The notes below the pieces were generated by a model that was not told where the DNA came from, did no database searches, and saw only the letters and a program-made list of their open reading frames with translations. This document shows, piece by piece, positions 1 to 6,551 of a stretch of 64,000 nucleotides of DNA; within the stretch, counting starts at the first letter, position 1; each line of letters starts with the position of its first letter. Made by a program: the position numbers and the translations under genes. Source of the DNA: Thermomonas sp. (GTDB taxonomy: Bacteria > Pseudomonadota > Gammaproteobacteria > Xanthomonadales > Xanthomonadaceae); assembly GCA_016720345.1 (NCBI GenBank), contig JADKKV010000005.1, positions 1 to 64,000 of the forward strand, in the 5' to 3' direction.

Positions 1-748
1 GGCCTCCACATCCCGATAGCCGTGGAACTCGGTGCCCGTTGTCCAACGTCAGTGTGCGCACCGGCAAGGGCGACTCCCCTTAGTAGCCTTATCAGAACCT
101 TTGGGTTAACGACCTCACCGTCTTGTCGGGTGATTTGGCTACTAGCAGCAGCCCCGTGACCCGCTCCACGACCGTGACCACGCAAGCCTTCTCCCAACTT
201 GCGCCCTGTACCGTATCGCCCTCGTAGTGCCCTACTTCCTGGCGAGCCTCGACGCACGCCGGCCGATCCTCGATCATCGGCTTGCCCCTGCAGCCGGCCT
301 CGGCGTTCAAGCCCGTAGTGACGGTTTCTTCCGGCGCTTGTAGCGCCGACGCAGCTCCCTGCCAAAGCATTCCGCCGGACCGCCAATCCCGCCGGATGTA
401 ACGGTAGATCGTCTGGTGACTGATCTTGAGAGTTCGTTCAAACGCCCCAGCGTTTCCAGCGATTTGTTCCGGGCCCCTGCTCCAGCACAGCCGACGAACA
501 GGGCACATCCTCTGCGCTGTGGGTTGGAACCACAGAGGGTCCGCCGCAGCGTACACTGCGCTGCTCCTGGGCTTTGCTCACGCAATAGCCTGCCGTGCCG
601 AGTCGGGATCATGTTGCGTTTGAGTTCGCGCCAGATCGTGCTGCGAGCGCGCCCAAACAGGCGCGCCATCTCGCTCAATGCCACAGCGCCCTCGTCGTAG
701 CTGGACGATCGTGTATCGTTCATCTTGGGTGAGCTGTCGGTACGTCAT
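1..748 (-). pseudogene. IS30 transposase, multiply frameshifted
   Basis: The start codon of the copy 2 transposase is matched at 746-748 on the minus strand. The N-terminal HTH part (TYRQLTQDERY, then a second helix region with ARSTIWRELKRN) and the DDE-domain part (RPACVEARQEVGHYEGDTV, DKTVRS) are recognisable but fall in several reading frames. Compared with copy 2 there are many one-base insertions in short homopolymers, for example near 36-40, 75-80 and 350-360. The gene cannot make a functional transposase as read. The indels could be real decay or poor sequence at a contig edge. Confidence 0.85.
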
Positions 749-820
749 GGAAGAACTCTTGCCGGAGTAATTCCAAGTGTCCGACAGCTCGCCCACTCTT
801 CCAAGCCAAGTGTTGCACTT
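1..820 (-). mobile_element. IS30-family insertion sequence, copy 1 (truncated by window start)
   Basis: This segment is nearly identical in layout to the more complete element at 3528-4563. Its start corresponds to about position 3750 of that copy, so the left part lies outside the window. The right inverted repeat (AGTGTTGCACTT) is at 809-820. The 23 or so bases after the element, leading into attC1, are also the same as those after copy 2. Confidence 0.85.
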
Positions 821-838
821 AGCATGGAAATCTTAGCG

Positions 839-928
839 GCCTAACAATTCGTTCAAGCCGAGACCGCTTCGCGGTCTCGCGCGTGATTCACTCGCCGGCT
901 GCGGTCCGGCTTAACTCAGGCGTTAGGT
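839..928 (+). repeat. attC1 integron recombination site
   Basis: The site starts GCCTAAC (839-845) and ends GTTAGGT (922-928). In between are the typical CAATTCGTTCAAGCCGA left arm and the GGCTTAACTCAGGC right arm. The site can fold into a long imperfect hairpin (GAGACCGCTTCGCGGTCTC at the centre). It closes the cassette that carries IS30 copy 1. Confidence 0.9.
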
Positions 929-965
929 GTTGCATCGGTCATACCGTGGTGTTACCTTTCAATCC

Positions 966-1178
966 ATGAAAGTCGCCATCTCACTGCCAGACCCGCTCTT
1001 CTCCTCTGCGGAGAAGCTTGCCCATCGCCTTCGCATGTCGCGTAGCCAGTTGTACGCTCAGGCAATTGAGGAGTATCTAGGCAAGCGCCAGGACTCGCTG
1101 GTGACAGAGCGGCTAAACACCGTGTACGCCGCTGGACAAGAGCCTGTTGATCCCGCCTTGGCAGCTGCCCAGCCTTGA
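966..1178 (+). CDS. mazE: MazE-like antitoxin in gene cassette
   Basis: This 70-residue protein begins MKVAISLPDPLFSSAEKLA and continues with RMSRSQLYAQAIEEYL. That is the ribbon-helix-helix-like N-terminus of MazE/ChpI-type antitoxins that bind DNA and neutralise an mRNA endonuclease. The ATG at 966 is the first plausible start in the cassette; the cassette begins at about 924-929, so a promoter must lie in the first 40 bases. The toxin gene starts 10 bases after the stop but is broken, so the antitoxin may persist as a solitary gene. The family call rests on the N-terminal pattern and the downstream MazF remnant. Confidence 0.75.
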   Translation: MKVAISLPDPLFSSAEKLAHRLRMSRSQLYAQAIEEYLGKRQDSLVTERLNTVYAAGQEPVDPALAAAQP

Positions 1179-1188
1179 GCCATCGGTC

Positions 1189-1527
1189 ATGAAGCGTGGT
1201 GAGATCTGGTGGGCTGATCTATCAAGCCCAGTGGGCTCCGGGTCCCGGCTTCAGGCGCCCGTACTGGTCGTCGAAGCCAACCCGTTCAATGCCAGCCGCA
1301 TCGCTACGATCGTTGTGGCCACGATCACTTCCGACGCCGGCTAGCAGAAGCTCCGGGCACGTCCGCATCGCCAAGTCAGACCCGGCTTGCCTCAGTTTCC
1401 AGGTTGCGAACGTCTCACAGTTGATGCCGCCAGACCGCGCTGTTCTTAGACTAAGGTCAAGACACTCGCTGGTGCAGCCATGGACAAAGTGGACAGTGGA
1501 TTGAAGCTGGTTCTCAGGCTTGAGTAA
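1189..1527 (+). pseudogene. mazF: MazF-type toxin, inactivated by two frameshifts
   Basis: Starting at ATG 1189 the product begins MKRGEIWWADLSSPVGS and continues PVLVVEANPFNASRIATIVV, the conserved N-terminus of MazF/PemK endoribonucleases. The frame then stops at 1342-1344. The next conserved block (GHVRIAKSDPA...QVANVSQL) follows in another frame. A third segment (AMDKVDSGLKLVLRLE, ending at TAA 1525-1527) is the normal MazF C-terminus in yet another frame. At least two indels therefore separate the three parts. The remnant ends 5 bases before attC2, as expected for a cassette gene. Confidence 0.8.
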
Positions 1528-1532
1528 GCAAC

Positions 1533-1634
1533 ACCTAACAATTCGTTCAAGCCGAGGCCGCTTCGCGGCTCGGCTGCATGATGACGAGACATCTCCCGCC
1601 GTTCCGCAGCGCCGGCTTAACTCAGGTGTTAGAC
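1533..1634 (+). repeat. attC2 integron recombination site
   Basis: The site runs from ACCTAAC (1533-1539) to GTTAGAC (1628-1634). It carries the shared arms AATTCGTTCAAGCCGA and GGCTTAACTCAGG. It closes the mazE-mazF cassette. Confidence 0.9.
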
Positions 1635-1773
1635 GGGGGAAAAAGCATTCGGGGTCAGTGGCATCGACTTCGGATGCAAGTGCACCGTAACGGGCGTCGC
1701 TTCTGTTCAGGCATTCCCCTTCGGGCAGTGTGCGACGCGCCGCATGTCCGCACGTTGTGATCCGCAGCTTCGG

Positions 1774-1977
1774 CACTGTCGCCGGTGATTGGCTTTCAAC
1801 TGTTCCGCTGGTGCGGCGCCTTCGCTTCGGTCACAACGGCTTGATTCACTGGCCCCTGTGGTGTTCGTGGCTTGCGGGCCAGTGATCCACGCATCACGGG
1901 TGTCGCGCCAGCTTGCAGCAGTGCGGCTTCGGCTTTAACGTCGCGTCTAACAATTCGTCCAAGCCGACGCCGCTTCG
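1774..1977 (+). repeat. Direct repeat unit 1 (231 bp period)
   Basis: The segment beginning CACTGTCGCCGGTGATT and ending inside the left arm of attC3 is repeated at 2005-2208 with a constant offset of 231 bases and only scattered differences. The repeat includes the cassette body and the left half of its attC. Confidence 0.85.
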
Positions 1978-2004
1978 CCGCGCCCCTTAACTCAGGCGTT
2001 AGAC
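1945..2004 (+). repeat. attC3, short (60 bp) aadA-like site
   Basis: The site runs GTCTAAC (1945-1951) to GTTAGAC (1998-2004). Its length and sequence (CAATTCGTCCAAGCCGACGC, then CTTAACTCAGGC) closely match what I recall of the attC of aadA resistance cassettes. Confidence 0.9.
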
Positions 2005-2208
2005 CACTGTCGCCGGTGATTCGCTTTCCAACTGTTCCGCTGGTGCGGCGCCTTCGCTTCGGCCACGACGGCTTGATTCACTGGCCCCTGTGGTGTTCGC
2101 GGCTTGCGGCCAGTGATCCACGCATCACGGTTGTCGCGCGAGCTTGCAGCAGGTCGGCTTCGGCTTTAACGTCGCGTCTAACAATTCGTCCAAGCCGACG
2201 CCGCTTCG
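2005..2208 (+). repeat. Direct repeat unit 2 (231 bp period)
   Basis: Second copy of 1774-1977, at an offset of 231 bases. It extends into the left arm of attC4, after which the two attC sites diverge. Confidence 0.85.
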
Positions 2209-2287
2209 TTGCGGCCCTGCGGTGGCAAAGAAAGCCTGCCACCGCATGTCCTCCACTACGCAGCGCGGCTTAACTCAGGCGTTAGGT
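2176..2287 (+). repeat. attC4 integron recombination site
   Basis: The site runs GTCTAAC (2176-2182) to GTTAGGT (2281-2287). The central part (GGTGGCAAAGAAAGCCTGCCACC) forms an extended stem that attC3 lacks. Confidence 0.9.
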
Positions 2288-2322
2288 CTTGCAAAAGCGT
2301 CGATCATCCATACAATGTACAG

Positions 2323-2601
2323 ATGATCAAGTTTGAGTGGAATCCGGCCAAAGCCGCCTCAAACCTCAAGAAGCACGGCGTTTCCTTTGAGGAGGCGCAG
2401 ACCGTCTTTTATGACGAATTCGCCGTACAGTTCTACGACGATCCACACTCTGCGGAGGAAGACCGCTTCCTCCTGCTAGGCATGAGCAGCGGCGCTCACC
2501 TTCTCCTTGTCTGCCACTGTGAGCGTGACGGCGGCGACATCATTCGCATCATCTCCGCGCGCAAAGCAACGAAACAAGAAAGCGCCCACTACGAGCAGTG
2601 A
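2323..2601 (+). CDS. brnT: BrnT-family ribonuclease toxin
   Basis: The 92-residue product begins MIKFEWNPAKAASNLKKHGV, continues with SFEEAQTVF, and ends with IISARKATKQESAHYE. These are the N- and C-terminal signatures of BrnT, a RelE-fold RNA-cleaving toxin. The ATG at 2323 lies 36 bases after attC4, and ribosome binding would use a weak site. The antitoxin gene overlaps or follows immediately, the usual brnT-brnA order. Operons of this type are normally repressed by the BrnTA complex. Intact, full length. Confidence 0.9.
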   Translation: MIKFEWNPAKAASNLKKHGVSFEEAQTVFYDEFAVQFYDDPHSAEEDRFLLLGMSSGAHLLLVCHCERDGGDIIRIISARKATKQESAHYEQ

Positions 2602-2606
2602 CTGCC

Positions 2607-2834
2607 ATGAAAGCTGAATACGACCTCTCGAAAATGAAGTCCCGCAAAAACCCTTATGCGGCCAAGCTCAAGAAGCCTGTTTCCATGCGCCTTTCGGAGG
2701 ACGTGGTTGACTATTTCAAGGGCATGGCAAATGAGGCGGGCGTTCCGTATCAGAGCCTGATCAACTTGTACTTGCGCGACTGCGTTATGAAGCACCGCAA
2801 AGTGCAGATTGCCTGGCCGAGCAGCAAGACCTAA
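2607..2834 (+). CDS. brnA: BrnA-family antitoxin
   Basis: A 75-residue protein (MKAEYDLSKMKSRKNPYA..., then PVSMRLSEDVVDYFKGMANEAGVP) with the short lead peptide and ribbon-helix-helix domain of BrnA antitoxins, which bind BrnT and the shared promoter. ATG 2607 was chosen because BrnA proteins normally begin MKAEYD. A GTG at 2598 overlapping the brnT stop (GTGA) would add three residues. The stop codon TAA lies inside the first bases of attC5 (ACCTAAC), the standard position for a cassette gene. Confidence 0.88.
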   Translation: MKAEYDLSKMKSRKNPYAAKLKKPVSMRLSEDVVDYFKGMANEAGVPYQSLINLYLRDCVMKHRKVQIAWPSSKT

Positions 2835-2942
2835 CAATTCGTTCAAGCCGACTCCGCTTCGTTCCGGCAAAACAGTGGCAAAAAAGAGTTTGCCACTGTT
2901 TTACCTCCACTACGCTACGCCGGCTTAACTCAGGCGTTAGGT
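2829..2942 (+). repeat. attC5 integron recombination site
   Basis: The site runs ACCTAAC (2829-2835) to GTTAGGT (2936-2942). It contains a long perfect arm, AAAACAGTGGCAAA...TTTGCCACTGTTTT, that would form the folded hairpin. It closes the brnTA cassette. Confidence 0.92.
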
Positions 2943-2946
2943 GCCG

Positions 2947-3201
2947 TCAGTAGTGATATCGCAGTTGGGCAATTAGCACAGAACCATCTTCTACCTTGTA
3001 GACAATTCGGTGCTCGTCGTTGACGCGCCGCGACCAATAGCCAGCCAACGCGTGCTTCAGTGGTTCGGGCTTGCCCGTGCCAGTGTGTGGCGTTCTCGTG
3101 ATCTCTTTGATCAAGTCGTTGATGCGTTGCACCAACTTCTTATCACTTTTTTGCCAATACAAGTAGTCCTCCCAAGCTTGCTCGGAAAAGACTAGCTTCA
3201 C
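2947..3201 (-). CDS. yoeB: YoeB-family mRNA interferase toxin
   Basis: The 84-residue protein has exactly the length of E. coli YoeB. It keeps the residues known for catalysis: Glu46 in KPEPLKH, Arg65, and the C-terminal RYHY with His83 and Tyr84. It should cleave mRNA on the ribosome. It is the second gene of a minus-strand operon and overlaps yefM by 4 bases (ATGA). The pair is inverted relative to the cassette direction, since its 3' end abuts attC5. It therefore needs its own promoter, which is visible beside a YefM-type operator at 3463-3482. Confidence 0.93.
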   Translation of the reverse strand: MKLVFSEQAWEDYLYWQKSDKKLVQRINDLIKEITRTPHTGTGKPEPLKHALAGYWSRRVNDEHRIVYKVEDGSVLIAQLRYHY

Positions 3202-3449
3202 TTGGCCAGACTCCGTGCCTTGCCTTTCCCTGACTCAAGGGCCGCAATACTCTCGAGCAAGCGTTGAGCATTCTTTGGGCTACGCAGGAGGTATGAGGTT
3301 TCCTCAAGCGCCTTAAAGTCATCGAGCGACATCATCACAACGGCCTGCTCGCCGTTGCGAGTGATGATGATAGGCTCGTGATCGTCACAAACGCGGTCCA
3401 TGGTGTCGGCCAATTTGGCCCTGGCGGTGCTATAGGTAATGGCGTCCAT
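3198..3449 (-). CDS. yefM: YefM/Phd-family antitoxin
   Basis: The product starts MDAITYSTARAKLADTMDRV and continues with EPIIITRNGEQAVVMMSLDDF, the typical YefM N-terminal DNA-binding fold, followed by a C-terminal toxin-binding tail (83 residues). The start at 3449 (minus strand) was chosen over upstream ATGs because homologs begin here and a GGGAGG ribosome-binding site precedes it. It neutralises the adjacent YoeB and represses the operon. Confidence 0.92.
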   Translation of the reverse strand: MDAITYSTARAKLADTMDRVCDDHEPIIITRNGEQAVVMMSLDDFKALEETSYLLRSPKNAQRLLESIAALESGKGKARSLAK

Positions 3450-3462
3450 TGCGTGCCTCCCG

Positions 3463-3482
3463 TTGTACGCATATTTGTACAA
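3463..3482 (-). promoter_or_regulatory. YefM-type operator
   Basis: The inverted repeat TTGTAC-N8-GTACAA lies 13 bases upstream of the yefM start. It holds two TGTAC cores whose hexamers are 12 bases apart centre to centre, the spacing described for E. coli YefM-YoeB operator half-sites. The match to a known operator geometry makes autoregulation very likely. Confidence 0.75.
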
Positions 3483-3527
3483 TAGCCTCGTCACAGTGTC
3501 AAGAGCCGACAGGTGAATTCAACCACC

Positions 3528-4563
3528 AAGTGCAACACTCAGGTGATGAGTTGTAACGGGCTGAGATAGCCATGTCGTTTCCTTGGTCGCGTGTTGATCT
3601 TGTGAGCAATCTGCTCGCACTGGCGTTGGCTCAGGTGTGCCATCGAGGTTCGTTTCGGCCAGTACTGGCGGAGTAATCCGTTGGTGTTCTCGTTGCTGCC
3701 TCTCTGCCACGGGTGGTGTGGCCGGGCAAAGAAGACTTGCGCACCGGTTGCGGCCTCCACATCCCGATAGCCGTGGAACTCGGTGCCGTTGTCCAACGTC
3801 AGTGTGCGCACCGGCAAGGGCGACTCACTTAGTAGCTTGATCAGGACCTTGTTGACCGACCTCACCGTCTTGTCGGGTGATTTGCCTACTAGCAGCAGCC
3901 CCGTGACCCGCTCCACGACCGTGACCACGCAAGCCTTCTCCCAACTTGCACCCTGTACCGTATCGCCCTCGTAGTGCCCTACTTCCTGGCGAGCCTCGAC
4001 GCACGCCGGCCGATCCTCGATCATCGGCTTGCCCTGCAGCCGGCCTCGGCGTTCAAGCCCGTAGTGACGTTTCCGGCGCTTGTAGCGCCGACGCAGCTCC
4101 TGCCAAAGCATTCCGCCGGACCGCCAATCCCGCCGGATGTAACGGTAGATCGTCTGGTGACTGATCTTGAGTTCGTTCAAACGCCCCAGCGTTCCAGCGA
4201 TTTGTTCCGGGCTCCACTGCTCCAGCAACAGCCGACGAACCAGGGCATAGTCCTCTGCGCTGTAGTTGGAACCACGGCGGCTCCGCCGCAAGCGGCCATT
4301 GCGCTGCTCCTGGGCTTTGCTCACGCAATAGCCCAGCCGTGCCGCGTGGGGATCATGTTGCGTTTGAGTTCGCGCCAGATCGTGCTGCGAGCGCGCCCCA
4401 TGAGGCGCGCCATCTCGCTCAAGCCACAGCGCTCTCGTCGTAGCTGGACGATCATGTATCGTTCGTCTTGGGTGAGCTGTCGGTACGTCATGGAAGAACT
4501 CTTGCCGGAGTAATTCCAAGTGTCCGACAGCTCGCCCACTCTTCCAAGCCAAGTGTTGCACTT
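3528..4563 (-). mobile_element. IS30-family insertion sequence, copy 2
   Basis: The element is about 1,036 bp and is bounded by inverted repeats AAGTGCAACACT (3528-3539) and AGTGTTGCACTT (4552-4563). It carries one minus-strand transposase gene. It sits between the yefM promoter region and attC6, inside the cassette that also holds yefM-yoeB. Confidence 0.88.
3539..4491 (-). pseudogene. IS30-family transposase with one frameshift
   Basis: From the start at 4491 (MTYRQLTQDERYMIVQLRR) the frame covers the HTH domain and stops just after RSTIWRELKRN at about 4355. The rest (GYCVSKAQEQRNG..., HQTIYRYIRRDW) and the DDE catalytic core (VGHYEGDTV, LTLDNGTEFHGY, PWQRGSNENTNG) follow in a second frame down to 3539. 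A missing base in CGCAACATGATC explains the break. The D, D and E motifs are intact, so reversion of one base would restore a roughly 317-residue IS30 transposase. No slippery heptamer is seen, so programmed frameshifting is unlikely. Confidence 0.85.
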
Positions 4564-4581
4564 AGTATGGAAATCTTAGCG

Positions 4582-4687
4582 GCCTAACAATTCGTTCAAG
4601 CCGAGACCGCTTCGCGGCTCGGCTGCATGGTGACGTTTACCACTCCGCCGTTCCGCGCTGCGGCCCGGCTCAACTCAGGCGTTAGGT
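4582..4687 (+). repeat. attC6 integron recombination site
   Basis: The site runs GCCTAAC (4582-4588) to GTTAGGT (4681-4687). Its left half is identical to attC1, up to and including GAGACCGCTTCGCGG. It closes the yefM-yoeB/IS30 cassette. Confidence 0.92.
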
Positions 4688-4714
4688 CTTTGCACCACCA
4701 GTTGCGCGCGCCAA

Positions 4715-4734
4715 AGTGATACTGTAGTGTCACT
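4715..4734 (+). promoter_or_regulatory. Palindromic operator of the Phd/RelE toxin-antitoxin operon
   Basis: The sequence AGTGA-T-ACT-GT-AGT-G-TCACT is a near-perfect palindrome (16 of 20 positions). It ends 2 bases before the antitoxin ATG. A site in this place is typical of antitoxin autorepression. No ribosome-binding site fits between it and the ATG, so translation may use the palindrome region or a leaderless mRNA. Confidence 0.6.
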
Positions 4735-4736
4735 CT

Positions 4737-4994
4737 ATGCGTACTGAACTCGTCACTACCCTCAAGCGTCAGGCCACTGAACTCCTCTCGGACATTGAGC
4801 GGGACAAGGAGCCAATTCTTATTACCCAGCATGGCCTCCCAAGCGCCTACCTCCTGGACGTTGAGACCTATCAGCTCATGCAGCAACGCATGGCCATCCT
4901 TGAAGGCATCGCCCGTGGCGAGCAGGCCGTGGCGGAGGGTCGTGTAGCTACCCATGCGCAAGCCAAGAAGCGTCTCGCCAGATGGCTGAAATAG
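4737..4994 (+). CDS. Phd/YefM-family antitoxin
   Basis: An 85-residue protein: MRTELVTTLKRQATELLSDI, then KEPILITQHGLPSAYLLDVETYQ. This is the Phd/YefM DNA-binding fold (residues 1-55), followed by a charged helical tail that would wrap the toxin. It overlaps the downstream toxin gene by 13 bases, which couples their translation. First gene after attC6; a palindromic operator lies just upstream. Confidence 0.85.
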   Translation: MRTELVTTLKRQATELLSDIERDKEPILITQHGLPSAYLLDVETYQLMQQRMAILEGIARGEQAVAEGRVATHAQAKKRLARWLK

Positions 4995-5311
4995 CATGGT
5001 CAGAACCGGCCTTGGCTGACCTGGATGCAGTCGCTGATTACATCGCTCTGGAGAATCCAGTTGCTGCCTCCGAGCTTGTCAAACGGATCTTCGATCACGT
5101 TGAGCACCTCACCGACCACCCGGAGGGTGGCAGTCGCCTTAAAGAACTCACGCGCTCCCGCTATCGCCAGATAGTTGAGCCGCCCTGCCGTGTTTTCTAT
5201 CGTTACGACGGACACAAGGTCTTTGTCCTGCACGTCATGCGTTCAGAGCGCCTGCTGCGCAAAGGACGACTCACCGCGCGTGCCAAGCAAGCAAAGACCT
5301 ACCAAGGATGA
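4982..5311 (+). CDS. RelE/ParE-family toxin
   Basis: The 109-residue product starts MAEIAWSEPALADLDAVADYIALENP and contains GGSRLKELTRSRYRQIVEPPCRVFYRYDG, followed by VFVLHVMRSERLL. These are standard RelE/ParE toxin motifs (N-terminal helical pair, central beta-sheet with RxVxxPxRVFYR). The target, ribosome-bound mRNA or gyrase, cannot be decided from sequence. It is paired with the overlapping antitoxin upstream. Confidence 0.87.
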   Translation: MAEIAWSEPALADLDAVADYIALENPVAASELVKRIFDHVEHLTDHPEGGSRLKELTRSRYRQIVEPPCRVFYRYDGHKVFVLHVMRSERLLRKGRLTARAKQAKTYQG

Positions 5312-5317
5312 GGCACG

Positions 5318-6124
5318 ATGAGCTTCCATGAATCACTTGATTCACTGCCGATCGGCGCCTTTTTTGTGGCGTATACGGTCGTCGCGGCAACTATCTCGGA
5401 GTCTGGTTACCGACTTGGGAACTGGTGGCAAGAACGCACGCCCGAAGAAAGGGAGGGTCCCACCGGCATGATCGTCGGCTCACTCCTAGCCCTGATGGCG
5501 TTTCTTCTCGCGACCGCGACGGGGATGGCGGCAGATCGCTTCGACACGCGCCGCGGTCTCGTGCTGGCCGAGGCGAACTCGGTAGGCACCACGTATCTCC
5601 GGGCCGGCTACCTGCCAGAGCCGGCCTCGAGCGAGGTCCGGAGCCTGCTCCGCGAGTATGTCCCCCTGCGCATCATCGGGACCGCCGATCTGGCAGATGT
5701 CCGGGTGAGAATGGCCCGTTCGGCCGAACTCCAGACGAAGCTCTGGTCAATCGCCGAGGACTTGGCCCGCACCACGCCCGAATCAGAGGTCCTGGCCCTT
5801 TTCATCGCTTCACTGAACGAGACGATCGACCTGCATGAGACGAGGGTCGTGGCAGGCCTGTACGCGCGCGTACCCGAGACGATAATCCTCCTCCTCTTTT
5901 CGGGAACGATCCTGACGTTGGGGATGGTGGGATACAACGCGGGCCTGACTCGTCGGCGCAGCCCCGTCACAGCATTCGCGATGATTGTTGTGCTTGGGGC
6001 GGTTATCACACTCGTGGTCGATCTCGACAGACCACGCGACGGATTCCTCAAAGTGAGCCAGCAACCGCTTATCGATCTGCAAGAGCAAATCGGAGCACTT
6101 CCACCAGCGAATCCACCAAGGTAG
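5318..6124 (+). CDS. Integral membrane protein, DUF4239 (bestrophin-like)
   Basis: The 268-residue protein has about four hydrophobic segments: near residues 12-30, 48-68, 184-206 and 216-236. Between the pairs is a soluble helical region rich in charged residues. This layout and the GMAADRFDTRRGLVLAEANSVGTTYLRAGYL segment fit the DUF4239 family, which is uncharacterised and sometimes compared with bestrophin channels. ATG 5318 is 6 bases after the toxin stop. The gene may be part of the same cassette, since the next attC-like sequence comes only after it. Confidence 0.65.
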   Translation: MSFHESLDSLPIGAFFVAYTVVAATISESGYRLGNWWQERTPEEREGPTGMIVGSLLALMAFLLATATGMAADRFDTRRGLVLAEANSVGTTYLRAGYLPEPASSEVRSLLREYVPLRIIGTADLADVRVRMARSAELQTKLWSIAEDLARTTPESEVLALFIASLNETIDLHETRVVAGLYARVPETIILLLFSGTILTLGMVGYNAGLTRRRSPVTAFAMIVVLGAVITLVVDLDRPRDGFLKVSQQPLIDLQEQIGALPPANPPR

Positions 6125-6131
6125 CCGGCGT

Positions 6132-6209
6132 GCCGCCCGACAAATCGCTCCGGTCGATGGCCAACCCGCTTCGAGGGCTGTCCGCGGCTGAGCTTGGTCG
6201 TCAGGCGGC
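6132..6209 (+). repeat. Degenerate attC-like site
   Basis: The ends GCCGCCCGAC (6132-6141) and GTCAGGCGGC (6200-6209) are inverted repeats with one mismatch around an imperfect 58-base hairpin (AACCCGCTTCGAGGG near the centre). It lies 8 bases after the DUF4239 stop codon. It resembles an attC that has lost the exact GTTAG core. Confidence 0.5.
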
Positions 6210-6251
6210 GCTGTAGTCTTTTGCTTCAGATGCTCACCAAAGAATCCAGTC

Positions 6252-6551
6252 ATGACAGATGCTTGGCTCACGACCATCACTGAGAGTCCGCAAGAAGGAT
6301 TCGAGCTGGCCATTGTCCTCAGCCGGCGTGGCGTCAAGTACACACAACCAGATGTGGACGTGCTGAAGGCGCTTCGTCCCGGTTACGCGAGCTCTGCGGA
6401 TGCGCTCACCGCAACGTCGCATGTCATCGCTGTCAACTTTCAGACCATCGCTGCGGCAAACGGTTATTGGCGCAAGGACGCCGCTTCGCGGTCCGGCCGG
6501 ACCCAGGTGTCAGGCACTCTCCAGGACGGTTCGCATGTCGCGCATCCGTAG
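6252..6551 (+). CDS. Hypothetical protein, possible cassette gene
   Basis: A 99-residue frame (MTDAWLTTITESPQEGFELA...). I do not recognise a family. The first 75 residues have a protein-like composition. The last 25 are read out of an attC-like sequence (6473-6516), so the true gene may once have ended earlier. There is no clear ribosome-binding site. Could be a decayed gene. Confidence 0.35.
   Translation: MTDAWLTTITESPQEGFELAIVLSRRGVKYTQPDVDVLKALRPGYASSADALTATSHVIAVNFQTIAAANGYWRKDAASRSGRTQVSGTLQDGSHVAHP
6473..6516 (+). repeat. Right half of an eroded attC site
   Basis: GGACGCCGCTTCGCGG followed by CCGG and CCCAGGTGTCAGGC parallels the intact sites (GACGCCGCTTCGCGG...CTCAGGTGTTAG). The left half is no longer clear. 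Confidence 0.4.

Larger units (their letters stand above)
1635..2004 (+). other. Gene cassette without a recognisable gene (cassette B)
   Basis: Between attC2 and the end of attC3 no reading frame on either strand looks like a protein. The second half (from 1774) is repeated in the next cassette. Its role is unknown: it could be a decayed gene, a promoter-carrying cassette, or a noncoding element. Confidence 0.6.
2005..2287 (+). other. Gene cassette without a recognisable gene (cassette C)
   Basis: The body (2005-2175) duplicates the 3' half of cassette B and encodes no convincing protein. It is bounded by attC3 and attC4. Confidence 0.6.

Noticed and set aside
1774-2208. Tandem repeat as a possible CRISPR array.
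   Set aside because: Only two units of 231 bases exist and the repeat contains attC arms; there is no short repeat/spacer pattern anywhere in the window.
3539-4491. Programmed ribosomal frameshifting in the IS30 transposase.
   Set aside because: IS30 transposases are normally single-frame, and no slippery heptamer or stimulatory structure is seen at the break; a one-base deletion explains it.
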